A DNA stretch of 48,108 bases, taken from Pleurocapsa sp. CCALA 161. Lineage in GTDB: Bacteria > Cyanobacteriota > Cyanobacteriia > Cyanobacteriales > Xenococcaceae. The notes below the pieces were generated by a model that saw only the letters and a program-made list of their open reading frames with translations, had not been told where the DNA came from and ran no database searches. Every line of letters begins with the position of its first letter. Positions within the stretch are counted from its first letter, which is position 1. Positions 1-10,115 of the stretch are shown one piece after another. The stretch is taken from positions 1-48,108 of the forward strand of contig NZ_PVWF01000032.1 in assembly GCF_003003995.1 (NCBI RefSeq), given 5' to 3'. A program made the translations under genes and the position numbers.

Positions 1-68
1 ACGCAGTTTGTTTATTGGTCGGGCATTCATCCCACAACTTTAGAAGATGGGGAATTCTGCCCGACATT
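1..68 (-). mobile_element. Left end of an IS200/IS605-family (tnpB-type) element, cut by the window edge
   Basis: Read on the minus strand, this stretch matches the left end of the complete tnpB element at 42.4 kb: both share a GTGRGATGAAT block followed a few bases later by CCAATAAACAAA and then GCGT. An imperfect hairpin is formed by GTCGGGCA (18-25) and TGCCCGAC (58-65), with an inner CCCCA/TGTGGG pairing, as expected for the subterminal hairpins of this transposon family. The element body, presumably with a minus-strand tnpB, lies left of the window. Its insertion truncates mazF. The exact boundary, near 68-72, is inferred from where mazF similarity stops. Confidence 0.6.
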
Positions 69-137
69 TTAGTTAAAATCTAACCAAACTATATCTCCAC
101 GGTGGGGTATATATTCTGCACTACCAAATTTCTTCAC
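69..137 (-). pseudogene. mazF: mazF toxin, 5' fragment truncated by an IS insertion
   Basis: A GTG at 135-137, inside the end of mazE, opens a frame of 22 codons that ends at TAA (69-71). It reads ...AEYIPHRGDIVWLDFN, the standard N-terminus of MazF/PemK endoribonucleases, which normally continues with a PQxGHEQ-like stretch for about 110 residues. Here the match stops after DFN and the next bases belong to the IS left end. The 17-bp overlap with mazE fits the translational coupling usual in mazEF operons. Only the first beta strand of the toxin fold remains, so no active RNase can be made from this fragment. The rest of the gene, if it survives beyond the element, is outside the window. Confidence 0.7.
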
Positions 138-357
138 CCTCTACCTTGCCCCAATCGTATTCACCACTAAAATCTTCGCTGTTTGCTCCTGCTAGCAATT
201 CTGCGAGAGTGTATTTTAGTTTTTTAGGAGTAATGACTAGATTATTTTCCGTCACTTTAATCGAAACAGTCATTCCTTCTTTCAAGTTTATTTGATCGCT
301 TAAATTTTTGGGAATGCGGATTGCCAGACTATTTCCCCACTTGGCAACTGTTGACAT
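121..357 (-). CDS. mazE: MazE-family antitoxin (AbrB/SpoVT fold), orphaned
   Basis: The 78-residue protein begins with the swapped-hairpin DNA-binding domain of MazE antitoxins (STVAKWGNSLAIRIPK, then EGMTVSI at about 28-34) and ends with an acidic tail (SEDFSGEYDWGKVEGEEIW) of the kind that occupies the toxin's active site. In the family it represses its own operon and neutralises MazF, an mRNA-cleaving toxin. The partner directly downstream is broken by an insertion (69-137), so this is an antitoxin without its cognate toxin. It could still repress its promoter or cross-protect against another MazF. The ATG at 355-357 is the natural start. Confidence 0.85.
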   Translation of the reverse strand: MSTVAKWGNSLAIRIPKNLSDQINLKEGMTVSIKVTENNLVITPKKLKYTLAELLAGANSEDFSGEYDWGKVEGEEIW

Positions 358-418
358 CTTTGTTTTTCACTAAAATAAGTATCTACATTGTAGATTTTTT
401 TGCTCAATATGGCAAAAA

Positions 419-516
419 GCCCTAAAGGACGACGCGTAGCTAGTCCTAAAGGATAAGCTTCGTGACCAGAGGGAATCCTTTAGGGCAAATGCTTTAGCAT
501 AAGCTTCGCAAATGGT
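419..516. repeat. Palindromic intergenic repeat with CCTAAAGGA and GCTTCG units
   Basis: GCCCTAAAGGA (419-429) is the exact inverse of TCCTTTAGGGC (476-486). Between and after them lie further short units: a second CCTAAAGGATAAGCTTCG and a later CATAAGCTTCGCAAATGG. The AAGCTTATCCTTTAGGA motif recurs inside the MITE near 18.6 kb, so this is a dispersed, REP-like cyanobacterial repeat. It fills the space between mazE and the protease gene and codes for nothing I can see. Confidence 0.6.
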
Positions 517-536
517 ATAAACAATCGCTTTTGGCT

Positions 537-1367
537 CTACTGAATTTTCCAGCCTAATCTGGTGGGTTGCTGATAAATTTGCTTCAGAGTATTAATATCT
601 CGCTCAGAAATGGCTGGGGGATTGCTTACTTGGGAAAAATATAGAGCATCTTCTGCTTCTGGGCTATGTCCCCAGATTCCCAGCGCATGACCTAATTCGT
701 GACGGATGGTAGCCAACAAAGATACTCCCGTAAAATCTGGACTTACCTGCATCGTCATGCGCATAGCGATCGCCACAGGATCTGCTGTTAAATAGAATTT
801 ATAGTTAGTTTGAGCGGCAATTGCTCTGGGAATGTCATATTTTTTAGTATCAGGATTTAACTTGATTGCTCTTTGGGGTTGCGATCGCAAGATCAATATA
901 TCTGCTTGCTCTCTTTGTGCTACTTCCTGTAAAGGTAAATAAACGTTCCATTCGGCGATCGCTTTTCTGGCTGTCTCTGTCCATTGCTGAAAACGCTGAT
1001 TGGCTGCGGTATTTTCTGGCGTTACCGAGTCTACATATACCTTTAGCGGAAATTGCGACCAGACTAGATATCCTAAAGGTGTAGATTTAATCTGCTTAAA
1101 GTAATCTCCCTGGTTGTTTGTTTCCCAAGTAGCTAGAGACTGGGGTAAAGCGTGAACTTTTGCTGGAGGTAAGTTAGAAGTATCCTGTGGTTGTGAATAT
1201 ACAGCCTGATGAGAAATTACGAGAATTAAGCAAATGGCGATCGCTGTAATTATCTTCCCTTCTATTTGAGATCGCCAAATTGTCCCAGATTTAGCCAAAT
1301 TTCTGATCGGGGCAAAAAGCCGTTTGCCCCGACAATAATTAAATACCCAATCTTTGATAAATTTCAT
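537..1367 (-). CDS. Matrixin-like zinc metalloprotease (M10A type), membrane-anchored or secreted
   Basis: The 276-residue protein has a metzincin zinc site HELGHALGIWGH (residues 223-234), i.e. HExxHxxGxxH with three His ligands and the general-base Glu224. A hydrophobic segment at about 39-56 preceded by a basic stretch is a signal anchor or a signal peptide with a long leader. The region after the zinc site reads SPEAEDALYFS; the Met-turn methionine usual in metzincins is absent, a variation to note. The start ATG at 1365-1367 lies inside purB (28-bp same-strand overlap), so the two may be co-transcribed. No Shine-Dalgarno is evident. Substrate unknown. Confidence 0.8.
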   Translation of the reverse strand: MKFIKDWVFNYCRGKRLFAPIRNLAKSGTIWRSQIEGKIITAIAICLILVISHQAVYSQPQDTSNLPPAKVHALPQSLATWETNNQGDYFKQIKSTPLGYLVWSQFPLKVYVDSVTPENTAANQRFQQWTETARKAIAEWNVYLPLQEVAQREQADILILRSQPQRAIKLNPDTKKYDIPRAIAAQTNYKFYLTADPVAIAMRMTMQVSPDFTGVSLLATIRHELGHALGIWGHSPEAEDALYFSQVSNPPAISERDINTLKQIYQQPTRLGWKIQ

Positions 1368-2634
1368 CTAAGTTTTTCAGATGATGATTGGGATCGAAGC
1401 AAGCATCAATTTCCTCGCTAGATAAAGTCTCAGTCACAATTTCGTCTTGAGAAATTAATTTGCGGAAGTCGCCATCGCTTTTATTCCAGGCTTCATGAGC
1501 GCATCCTTGGACTACTCGGTAAGCTTCTTCACGATTCATGCCTTTTTCGACCAAAGTAAGCATAACTCGCTGACTAAAGATCACTCCACCATAGACATTC
1601 ATATTACGCTGCATGTTTTCAGGATATACCAGCAGGTTTTTCACCAAGCCAGTAATCTCTTTAAGCATAAAGTGAGTCAGAATGCAGCTATCGGGCAAAA
1701 TCACCCGTTCGACGGAACTATGAGAAATATCTCGTTCATGCCAGAGAGCAACGTTTTCTAAGGCAGCTACGGCATTTCCCCGCACAATCCGCGCCATTCC
1801 CGTCAATCTTTCCGAACGAATAGGATTCCGCTTGTGAGGCATGGCTGATGAGCCTTTTTGATTTTTAGAAAAGAATTCTTCTACTTCTAGAACATCTGTA
1901 CGCTGAAGATTACGGATCTCCACGGCAAAACGTTCGATCGAGGCGGTAAGTAGAGCTAGTTGCTGGACATAATCAGCATGGCGATCGCGAGAAATAACTT
2001 GAGTAGAGGCGCAATCTGGTTCTAAACCTAGTTTTTGGCAGGCGATCGCTTCAATCTGCGGATCTACGTTGGCATAAGTCCCCACCGCACCTGAAATTTT
2101 ACCTACGGCAATCTCTTTCTGTAATCGTACCAAGCGATCGCGATTACGCAATACTTCTGCTAACCAACCAGCCAGCTTAAAGCCAAAGGTAATTGGTTCG
2201 GCATGAATACCGTGCGATCGACCAACCATTACGGTATAGCGATGCTGTTGTGCCTGATAACGAATTGCCTGAATTAATTCTTCGAGACGCTCTAAAATGA
2301 GATTAAGACTAACTACCATCTGTAGCGCTAACCCTGTATCTAAAACATCTGAGCTAGTCAAGCCTAAATGAATATATCTTCCTGCATCACCAACATATTC
2401 ATTGACGTTGGTTAAAAAGGCAATCACATCATGACGCACTTCAGCTTCAATTTCTAAGACCCTTTGAGGGTCGAAATTAGCTTTCGCTTTGATCTCATCA
2501 ACAGCTTCTTGAGGAGTGTAACCAAGTTCTGCTTGTGCTTCGCAAACTGCTATTTCTACCTGTAGCCAGGTTTTGAGTTTATAGTCATCAGTCCAAATTT
2601 CGCCCATTTCGGGCAGTGTATAGCGTTCAATCAC
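1339..2634 (-). CDS. purB: Adenylosuccinate lyase
   Basis: PurB catalyses two fumarate-releasing steps: SAICAR to AICAR in purine synthesis and adenylosuccinate to AMP. The sequence shows the fumarase/aspartase superfamily signature SSAMPHKRNP in its flexible active-site loop, the TSSDVLDTGLA segment and GRSHGIHAEP with the catalytic His. The frame is open up to a TTG at 2655, but the GTG at 2632-2634 gives an N-terminus beginning (M)IERYTLPEMGEIW and 431 residues, the usual length for cyanobacterial PurB, so I chose it. A downstream protease gene overlaps its 3' end. A housekeeping gene with nothing missing. Confidence 0.95.
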   Translation of the reverse strand: MIERYTLPEMGEIWTDDYKLKTWLQVEIAVCEAQAELGYTPQEAVDEIKAKANFDPQRVLEIEAEVRHDVIAFLTNVNEYVGDAGRYIHLGLTSSDVLDTGLALQMVVSLNLILERLEELIQAIRYQAQQHRYTVMVGRSHGIHAEPITFGFKLAGWLAEVLRNRDRLVRLQKEIAVGKISGAVGTYANVDPQIEAIACQKLGLEPDCASTQVISRDRHADYVQQLALLTASIERFAVEIRNLQRTDVLEVEEFFSKNQKGSSAMPHKRNPIRSERLTGMARIVRGNAVAALENVALWHERDISHSSVERVILPDSCILTHFMLKEITGLVKNLLVYPENMQRNMNVYGGVIFSQRVMLTLVEKGMNREEAYRVVQGCAHEAWNKSDGDFRKLISQDEIVTETLSSEEIDACFDPNHHLKNLDEIYQRLGI

Positions 2635-2704
2635 AGTCTGTTTAGCAGAATACAACTGTCAATTGTACAACTATGTCTGTCCATCTAAACTAATCTATTT
2701 CTGA

Positions 2705-2777
2705 AGCTGGCAACAAGACTCGAACTTGCGACCGGCTGATTACAAATCAGCTGCTCTACCAACTGAGCTACGCCAGC
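2705..2777 (-). tRNA. tRNA-Thr (anticodon UGU)
   Basis: A full cloverleaf can be drawn on the minus strand. The acceptor stem GCTGGCG pairs with TGCCAGC (one G-U pair), the D-arm contains TAGCTCAGTTGGTAGAGC, the anticodon stem-loop is GCTGA-TTTGTAA-TCAGC with anticodon TGT, and the T-arm contains GTTCGAGTC. No CCA is encoded, as is usual in cyanobacteria. Confidence 0.95.
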
Positions 2778-2854
2778 ACTAGAAATATATAATAGCAGAC
2801 TATTTAACTAACTGGGTTTTTTTTTACTTTATACACCTAATGAAACTTAAAACT

Positions 2855-3502
2855 CTATACCATACTGCTTTCAATCGACCACCGTGCCAATTCAGTACGG
2901 TTGTTCAAACTAGTTTTATTAAGCATGTTAGAAACATGGCTTTCAATGGTGCGCTGACTAACGCTCAATTGATGAGCAATCTCACGATTTGCCATACCTT
3001 TGGCTACTAATTGAACCACTTTGGTTTCGGTGGGGGTTAGTTCAACATTGTGGGGAACGACAATAGTTGGTGCGCCATCAAGACCTTTAGGACGACCATG
3101 TTCCCAGCGTTTTATTTGCTTGAGGGAAGACTCGACCTGTGCAACTAATTCTTCAGGTTCAAAAGGTTTAGACATATACACATCAGCACCTTCATTCAGA
3201 CCTTTAACTCGATCTTGAGTTTGTCCTTTAGCAGAGAGAAATAATACAGGAATGCGATTTGTTACAGGCTCTTGGCGAATGTGCTTGACTAAAGTGTATC
3301 CGTCCATTTCTGGCATCATGACATCGCAAATAATCATATCTGGAATTAGATTGTCCAGAATTTCTAAAGCTTCTCGACCGTTCTCCGCGGTATCGACGTT
3401 ATAGCCTCTAAATTCAAGATAGTCTTTTACGAGTAAAATTAAGTTAGGATCGTCGTCAATGAGCAGCAGTTTTTTATTGTCTTTTAGAGAGTTATCTTTC
3501 AT
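2855..3502 (-). CDS. NarL/LuxR-family response regulator, Rre1/Ycf29-like
   Basis: The 215-residue protein has a receiver domain (about 10-130) with the acidic triad DDD at 16-18, phospho-acceptor Asp60 in IICDVMMPEMDG, Ser90 and Lys112, followed by a LuxR-type helix-turn-helix (about 153-215: LTPTETKVVQLVAKGMANRE). The opening KLLLIDDDPNLILLVKDYLE resembles the conserved cyanobacterial and plastid regulator Rre1/Ycf29, which works with histidine kinases in salt, heat and redox stress responses; that assignment comes from family knowledge. No kinase gene is adjacent. It is a single-gene unit downstream of a non-coding stretch and upstream of tRNA-Thr. Confidence 0.85.
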   Translation of the reverse strand: MKDNSLKDNKKLLLIDDDPNLILLVKDYLEFRGYNVDTAENGREALEILDNLIPDMIICDVMMPEMDGYTLVKHIRQEPVTNRIPVLFLSAKGQTQDRVKGLNEGADVYMSKPFEPEELVAQVESSLKQIKRWEHGRPKGLDGAPTIVVPHNVELTPTETKVVQLVAKGMANREIAHQLSVSQRTIESHVSNMLNKTSLNNRTELARWSIESSMV

Positions 3503-3825
3503 AGGTGTTAATGCTTAGTTTCTTGCTTAGATCTGGTTGTTTTCCGCACTAATGGCGCATAACTACTTATATTTAAGTCTGGAAATAATCGCCGAGTGAA
3601 TAAACTTAAGAATATGTTAATTACAGCAAAAATCAGCCAAAGCTGATGAGTTGAGTTTACGGTGAAATTACACAACACCCAATTTAACCTTAATTTTAGT
3701 TTTCGACACCCTTTTGATAGTCAATAGGTTGGTAACGTTTAAAACTGATATTTTAAATTTAATCTATAAATTTACTTTAGTTCTAAATTAATCAATTAAT
3801 CGTAATTACTTTATTTTTCATCAGC
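3503..3825. other. Intergenic region between divergent genes
   Basis: This 323-bp AT-rich gap separates the start of the Rre1-like regulator (leftward) from the start of the nitroreductase (rightward), so it must hold both promoters. I see no long ORF, RNA gene or clear inverted repeat. Confidence 0.6.
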
Positions 3826-4410
3826 ATGGTTATTTTCAAGGAACAATTCAATACACTGATTAAATCGCGCCGTTCTACTAAGCCTAGACTATTCAATGGT
3901 CAGAAAATAGCTGATGAGATTATTTGGCAGATCTTAGAAAATGCTAATTGGGCTCCTAACCATGGTTTGACTCAGCCTTGGAGATATAAAGTCTTTGCTG
4001 ATTCGGGGTTGACTAAATTAGCAGAGTTTCAAGCAAATTTATATCAAAAAATCACTGCGCCAGAAAAGTTTAAGCCAGAAAAATACACCAGAATGAAAAA
4101 TAATATTCTTCAGTCTTCTCATGTGATTGTTATCTGCATGGAACGGCAAAAATCAGAGAAAATTCCTGAGATAGAAGAAATAGAAGCTGTAGCATGTAGC
4201 GTGCAGAATATGGCATTAACCGCAGCAGCTTACGAAATTTGTAGTTTTTGGGGTTCTGGTGGGGTAACCTATACGCCTGAACTAAAAGAATTTTTGCAAC
4301 TGGGAGAAAAAGACCGCTGCTTGGGGTATTTATATTTAGGTTATAGCGATAGTCCAACTACGACCAGTCGTCGTCATTCAATCAAAGAAAATACAGTTTG
4401 GATCACCTAG
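3826..4410 (+). CDS. Nitroreductase-family FMN oxidoreductase (YdjA-like)
   Basis: The 194-residue, single-domain protein carries the family's N-terminal flavin-binding motif SRRSTKPR (about 14-21), then NANWAPNHGLTQPWRYKV (about 44-61), the conserved Trp/Pro block of NfsA/NfrA-type enzymes, and a C-terminal SFWGSGG...LGYLYLGYSD segment that closes the FMN site. Such enzymes use NAD(P)H to reduce nitro- or quinone-type substrates; the physiological substrate cannot be told from sequence. Length matches the short YdjA subgroup. It stands alone and is convergent with ligA. Confidence 0.85.
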   Translation: MVIFKEQFNTLIKSRRSTKPRLFNGQKIADEIIWQILENANWAPNHGLTQPWRYKVFADSGLTKLAEFQANLYQKITAPEKFKPEKYTRMKNNILQSSHVIVICMERQKSEKIPEIEEIEAVACSVQNMALTAAAYEICSFWGSGGVTYTPELKEFLQLGEKDRCLGYLYLGYSDSPTTTSRRHSIKENTVWIT

Positions 4411-4558
4411 TAGACGAGGGCGTGAATAAAGTAACCATCGAATAATCTGTAAAAGCTGATCAATCAATACTTATTATTTATTATTTACGCGCAGTGGTAC
4501 TAGTGCGTTCCATATCAATCAACAGTTTTGTCTTCTTCTCTGAGTAGCAATTCAGAAT

Positions 4559-6643
<2,085 letters not shown>

Positions 6644-6783
6644 TTAAACGGCTAACATATATCAAATTCGCCAATTATCTAACATTTAAATTTTATTTAA
6701 ATTTTCTCTTCAATCACTTCACTAAATAAGTTAACTAATCATCAGTTTTGGGCAAACTAGACTTAAGATTTGCCTAATTAAAC

Positions 6784-7770
6784 ATGATTGAAGAACAGAT
6801 TATAACTGCGATCGCTAATGCCTGTGAAGATGACACCTTGCGCTTCCAAATAATTATCGAAGATGAAATATTACATGTTTATATTAATCGACCAACTCAG
6901 GCAGAACTTGACTATCAAAACCTCAAGTCGAAAATATATAGGGTCATCACTAAAACATTCCCTTTAGAATTTTTAGAAATTTGGCTTTATTGTCGAGTTT
7001 TGGGTGAAATAGAAGCAGACTGGCAAGCAGTCTTAGAAATCGAAATCAACTTAGATTCTGCTCAAATGTCGACCATGATGCAGGCAATTAATGGTGCAGT
7101 GGAAGCCACTCATTCGATTGTAGACAAAATAGCGCAACAACTAGAAAATCCCGAATCTTTTGCTACTGATCCGCTGTGGGATTTTGAAGAATTACCGACG
7201 ACGGCAAGTGACAACAATTCTGAGTATGACCTAGAGTTATTAAAATCAATCGATCATGTTGCCTTGCAGTTAGATCTCAATAAATACTGTTTTATTACCA
7301 ATGAACGGCTATTATACGCAGTACTTAATGCTCCTCCAGAAAATATCGCTCGACTGGTGGACACCTTTGATCGTTTTCCCCAGTCAATCAGGCGATCGCA
7401 ATTGCCAGTTTTAGAAATTCATTTTAACCAGTTAATCAACCCTGATTTAAATAGTTTAGAGCCTGAAACGCAATTATGGTGGACAGAAATTCTAGCGTTA
7501 GACACTGATCGACATCGTCAGTTGGCAATTTGGTTGAGTCGTTACTGTATACATCCCGAACAAACTATTTCCACAATCTCAAAAGTGCTTATGCCTCAAC
7601 TTGAAACAAAACAAAAACGACTCTGGCAAACAAGTAACTCAATTAAACATAATTTATCTCAGCAAATTTCCGCGCAAAATCAAAATAGTTCTGAAGCTGA
7701 AGCTGGATTATTTTCGAGTTGGATGATGTTACTGGGCAAGCTATGGCAAAAAGTTAGACCAACTAAGTAA
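6784..7770 (+). CDS. Conserved hypothetical protein, function unknown
   Basis: I do not recognise a characterised family. The 328-residue product is soluble-looking, with no signal peptide or membrane segment. The first 150 residues are rich in short alternating strands and helices (EEQIITAIANACEDDTL at the start), with acidic runs near 150-165. The second half contains an aromatic-rich helical region (TQLWWTEILALDTDRHRQ at about 236-253). It has its own upstream AT-rich gap and is followed by the GTAGTRG repeat tract. Codon usage and in-frame HIP1 sites resemble those of its neighbours, so it is a real gene. Confidence 0.75.
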   Translation: MIEEQIITAIANACEDDTLRFQIIIEDEILHVYINRPTQAELDYQNLKSKIYRVITKTFPLEFLEIWLYCRVLGEIEADWQAVLEIEINLDSAQMSTMMQAINGAVEATHSIVDKIAQQLENPESFATDPLWDFEELPTTASDNNSEYDLELLKSIDHVALQLDLNKYCFITNERLLYAVLNAPPENIARLVDTFDRFPQSIRRSQLPVLEIHFNQLINPDLNSLEPETQLWWTEILALDTDRHRQLAIWLSRYCIHPEQTISTISKVLMPQLETKQKRLWQTSNSIKHNLSQQISAQNQNSSEAEAGLFSSWMMLLGKLWQKVRPTK

Positions 7771-7809
7771 CTAATGTTACGCACTAATTAATCTATCTAT
7801 GAAGCATAG

Positions 7810-7907
7810 GTAGTGGGTAGTGGGTAGTAGGTAGTGGGTAGTAGGTAGTGGGTAGTAGGTAGTGGGTAGTGGGTAGTGGGTAGTAGGTAGTAGGTAGTGG
7901 GTAGTGG
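7810..7907. repeat. Heptanucleotide tandem repeat (STRR type), 14 units of GTAGTRG
   Basis: Fourteen uninterrupted 7-bp units lie head to tail, either GTAGTGG or GTAGTAG, ending in a degenerate GTAATAA. Such short tandemly repeated repetitive sequences are typical of cyanobacterial intergenic DNA. The tract lies between the unknown gene and the 3' end of znuA. A short related fragment (ctactacctac) occurs near 24990. Confidence 0.95.
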
Positions 7908-8033
7908 GTAATAACTTATCTGTTATCTGTCTGGATCGTTTATGTGCAATCGATTTTCGTCTTAAATTGCGTAAGATCAGTAAGTAACTAACTAAATTAA
8001 TAACGTAGTCTATGCAACCAAAAACGGCTGTAA

Positions 8034-9035
8034 TTAGCGATAATCTGGGCTAAAAGGTTGGCACTTGCCACCCAAACCATTAGCGATCGCACAGGTATTA
8101 TGGGACATCATCTCAAAGTAATTTTTTGCTTCTCCTAATCCATCAGCATAGATTTTTTCGGTCGATAGTTTGACATCAGCAGCACGAGCTACATTTTGAA
8201 TTACGCGATCGCTGGCGGTGGCTTCAGCAAAAATGGTGGGGATTCCTGTTTTTTTGATTTCTGCTGAGAGTTTACGTACCTGAGAGGCAGTAGGGGAGGA
8301 TTTGTCACTAAGACCCTGGAGAGTTTGATAGTCTTTAAGATAATATGCTTTAACATAATAGTTCAAAGAGTCATGGGTGGTTACTAAAACTTTTTGTTGT
8401 TCGGGAATTGTGGCAATTCGATCTTTGATCCAAGCATCTAGCTGCCAAAGTTGTTCGGTTAGATTCTTGCTGTTGACTAAGTATTGGTCTGCTGCGGAAG
8501 GATTAGCTTGTAAAAATATTGCTTGAATTAGCTCGACCATCTTGACGGTATTTGCGACATTGTGCCAGACATGAGGATCTGGTTCTAATTCATTGCTGGC
8601 AGCGGATTCTGCTGCTGGTTTCTCTGCTGATTCATCGTGGTGATCTTCTGCAACCATCATCGGCTTGGTAACAGCCTGCTCATATAAAGCAATTTTAGGA
8701 GTTTTTGTAGCTGATAATAATTTAGTTACCTGGGGTTCTAATTCATACCCACCATAGAAAATTAACTGAGCTTCTTCGATCGCTTTGCTGTCTGAAGGAG
8801 TGGGGTTGTAACTGTGGGGATCTTGATTAGCATCGATCAGGCAAGTTAAATCAATCGTGTCTTGAGCAACGGTTTTAACTAAATCGCAGATCACATTATG
8901 AGAAGCAACTACTTTCGGCTTAGACTCTGCCTGAGCAAGATTACTTTTGGTTTTAAAATTACTGGCGACCGCGCTGGTGGCAATACCGATAATTACTAAA
9001 CCCAGTATGTATTTAACCTGAATATTTTTAAACAT
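8034..9035 (-). CDS. znuA: Zinc ABC transporter substrate-binding protein ZnuA
   Basis: A 333-residue cluster A-I solute-binding protein for the periplasm; an N-terminal hydrophobic segment (about 8-25) is the export signal. Expected metal ligands are visible: His74 (DPHSYNPTP), His155 (DPHVWHN), His221 (VTTHDSLNYY) and Glu271/Asp276 (FAEATASD). A third His, rather than the Glu of manganese-binding MntC/PsaA, favours zinc. A short charged loop with HH sits at 131-140, shorter than the His-rich loop of many ZnuA proteins. Cys315 and Cys325 may form a disulfide. It is divergent from znuC-znuB with a Zur-box-like site between them. Confidence 0.88.
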   Translation of the reverse strand: MFKNIQVKYILGLVIIGIATSAVASNFKTKSNLAQAESKPKVVASHNVICDLVKTVAQDTIDLTCLIDANQDPHSYNPTPSDSKAIEEAQLIFYGGYELEPQVTKLLSATKTPKIALYEQAVTKPMMVAEDHHDESAEKPAAESAASNELEPDPHVWHNVANTVKMVELIQAIFLQANPSAADQYLVNSKNLTEQLWQLDAWIKDRIATIPEQQKVLVTTHDSLNYYVKAYYLKDYQTLQGLSDKSSPTASQVRKLSAEIKKTGIPTIFAEATASDRVIQNVARAADVKLSTEKIYADGLGEAKNYFEMMSHNTCAIANGLGGKCQPFSPDYR

Positions 9036-9052
9036 AACACCACTAATAAATC

Positions 9053-9069
9053 AGAATGATAATGATTCT
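9053..9069. promoter_or_regulatory. Zur-box-like palindrome in the znuA/znuC intergenic region
   Basis: AGAATGATAATGATTCT is a near-perfect 17-bp palindrome with a TGATAAT core like the cyanobacterial Zur consensus TGATAATNATTATCA. It lies 18 bp upstream of the znuA start and 46 bp upstream of znuC, so one site could control both directions. A second partial match, GTTATCATTTTTATTG, lies at 9096-9111, next to the znuC start. Zur itself is not encoded in the window. Confidence 0.6.
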
Positions 9070-9115
9070 AATTAGTTTAAGGTACAATGAGATCCGTTAT
9101 CATTTTTATTGAGTA

Positions 9116-9835
9116 ATGCTGGAAGTTTGTAACCTGAGCGTCAACTACCGCCATACTATAGCTGTCGAAAACGTATCTTTTGTTCTACAACCAGGACAGG
9201 TAACGGGATTATTCGGCTCAAACGGCGCTGGTAAAAGTACTATCGTCAAGGCTATTTTAGGCTTAATTCCCTATTCAGGTGGAGTAGCGCAATGGATTGG
9301 CAAACCAGTCACGAAACAGCTAAACAAAGTTGCTTATGTACCACAGCGATCGCAAATTGATTGGGATTATCCTGTCACGGTAGAAAGAGCGGTGATGATG
9401 GGACGGGTGGCTACTACAGGCTGGTTTCGCAACCATAGTCGGAAATCAAAGCGATTAGTTCGCAACGCCTTGGAAAGAGTCGGGATGTGGCAATATCGTC
9501 AGCGCCAAATCCGAGAATTATCTGGAGGACAACAGCAGCGCGTATTTCTAGCTAGAGCGATCGCTCAAGAAGCCGATTTACTTTTGTTTGATGAACCATT
9601 TAACAATGTAGATCAGCAGACGGAAACAATTATTTTTGATATTTTTGCCGAATTAAAAGCTCAACAGAAGACTTTACTGGTAATTAGTCACGATTTGAGT
9701 GAAACATTAAATAATTACGATCAGTTACTATTAATTAACAAACGCTTAATTGCCTCAGGGACAAAAGAAGAAGTTTTAACTAACGAAAATATCAACCAAG
9801 CTTATCAGTATTTTATTGAAAAAGCTGTTAGCTAA
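9116..9835 (+). CDS. znuC: Zinc ABC transporter ATP-binding protein
   Basis: A 239-residue ABC ATPase: Walker A GSNGAGKST (about 34-42), Q-loop in YVPQRSQIDWDYPVTV, signature LSGGQQQR, Walker B ADLLLFDEP and the switch His in VISHDLS. The IDWDYPVTV stretch after the Q-loop is typical of the Mn/Zn (ZnuC/MntA) subfamily. It energises uptake together with the permease encoded downstream and the binding protein encoded divergently. The upstream intergenic region holds the Zur-like site. Confidence 0.9.
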   Translation: MLEVCNLSVNYRHTIAVENVSFVLQPGQVTGLFGSNGAGKSTIVKAILGLIPYSGGVAQWIGKPVTKQLNKVAYVPQRSQIDWDYPVTVERAVMMGRVATTGWFRNHSRKSKRLVRNALERVGMWQYRQRQIRELSGGQQQRVFLARAIAQEADLLLFDEPFNNVDQQTETIIFDIFAELKAQQKTLLVISHDLSETLNNYDQLLLINKRLIASGTKEEVLTNENINQAYQYFIEKAVS

Positions 9836-10115
9836 GTGCCTAAACAAAATTAATTACACATTATTATTCACCTTTTCCCTTTACCCAGTTTCAACTAGGA
9901 ACTTAATTTTGAACGACTACTTATTAGCTTTTAGCTGCTAAAGTTTACTCAAATAAAAGTCTAGAGCGCTAATATAGCCGTACAAAGTTAAATTAGGACA
10001 TGTTAAAGTTATTTGCTCGTAAGTAACGAGTTTTCAGAAATGTTCTAACGTTTGCAATGCTATAGCTACGGCGAAGCAGTATTATTCAACTAAGAACTAT
10101 GAATCATCCTATTTA

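Noticed and set aside
866-1084. Rightward 72-codon ORF inside the protease gene
   Set aside because: It lies antisense within the conserved HExxH protease frame and has no recognisable domain or ribosome site.
7810-7907. Possible CRISPR-like array
   Set aside because: The units are 7-bp perfect tandem repeats without spacers, so this is an STRR tract.
8034-9035. Manganese (MntC) rather than zinc binding protein
   Set aside because: The third metal ligand is His221 where Mn proteins have Glu, and a Zur-like box lies next to it; Mn remains possible but less likely.
9836-10115. A hidden gene or insertion between znuC and znuB
   Set aside because: No ORF, inverted repeat or target duplication was found in the gap.
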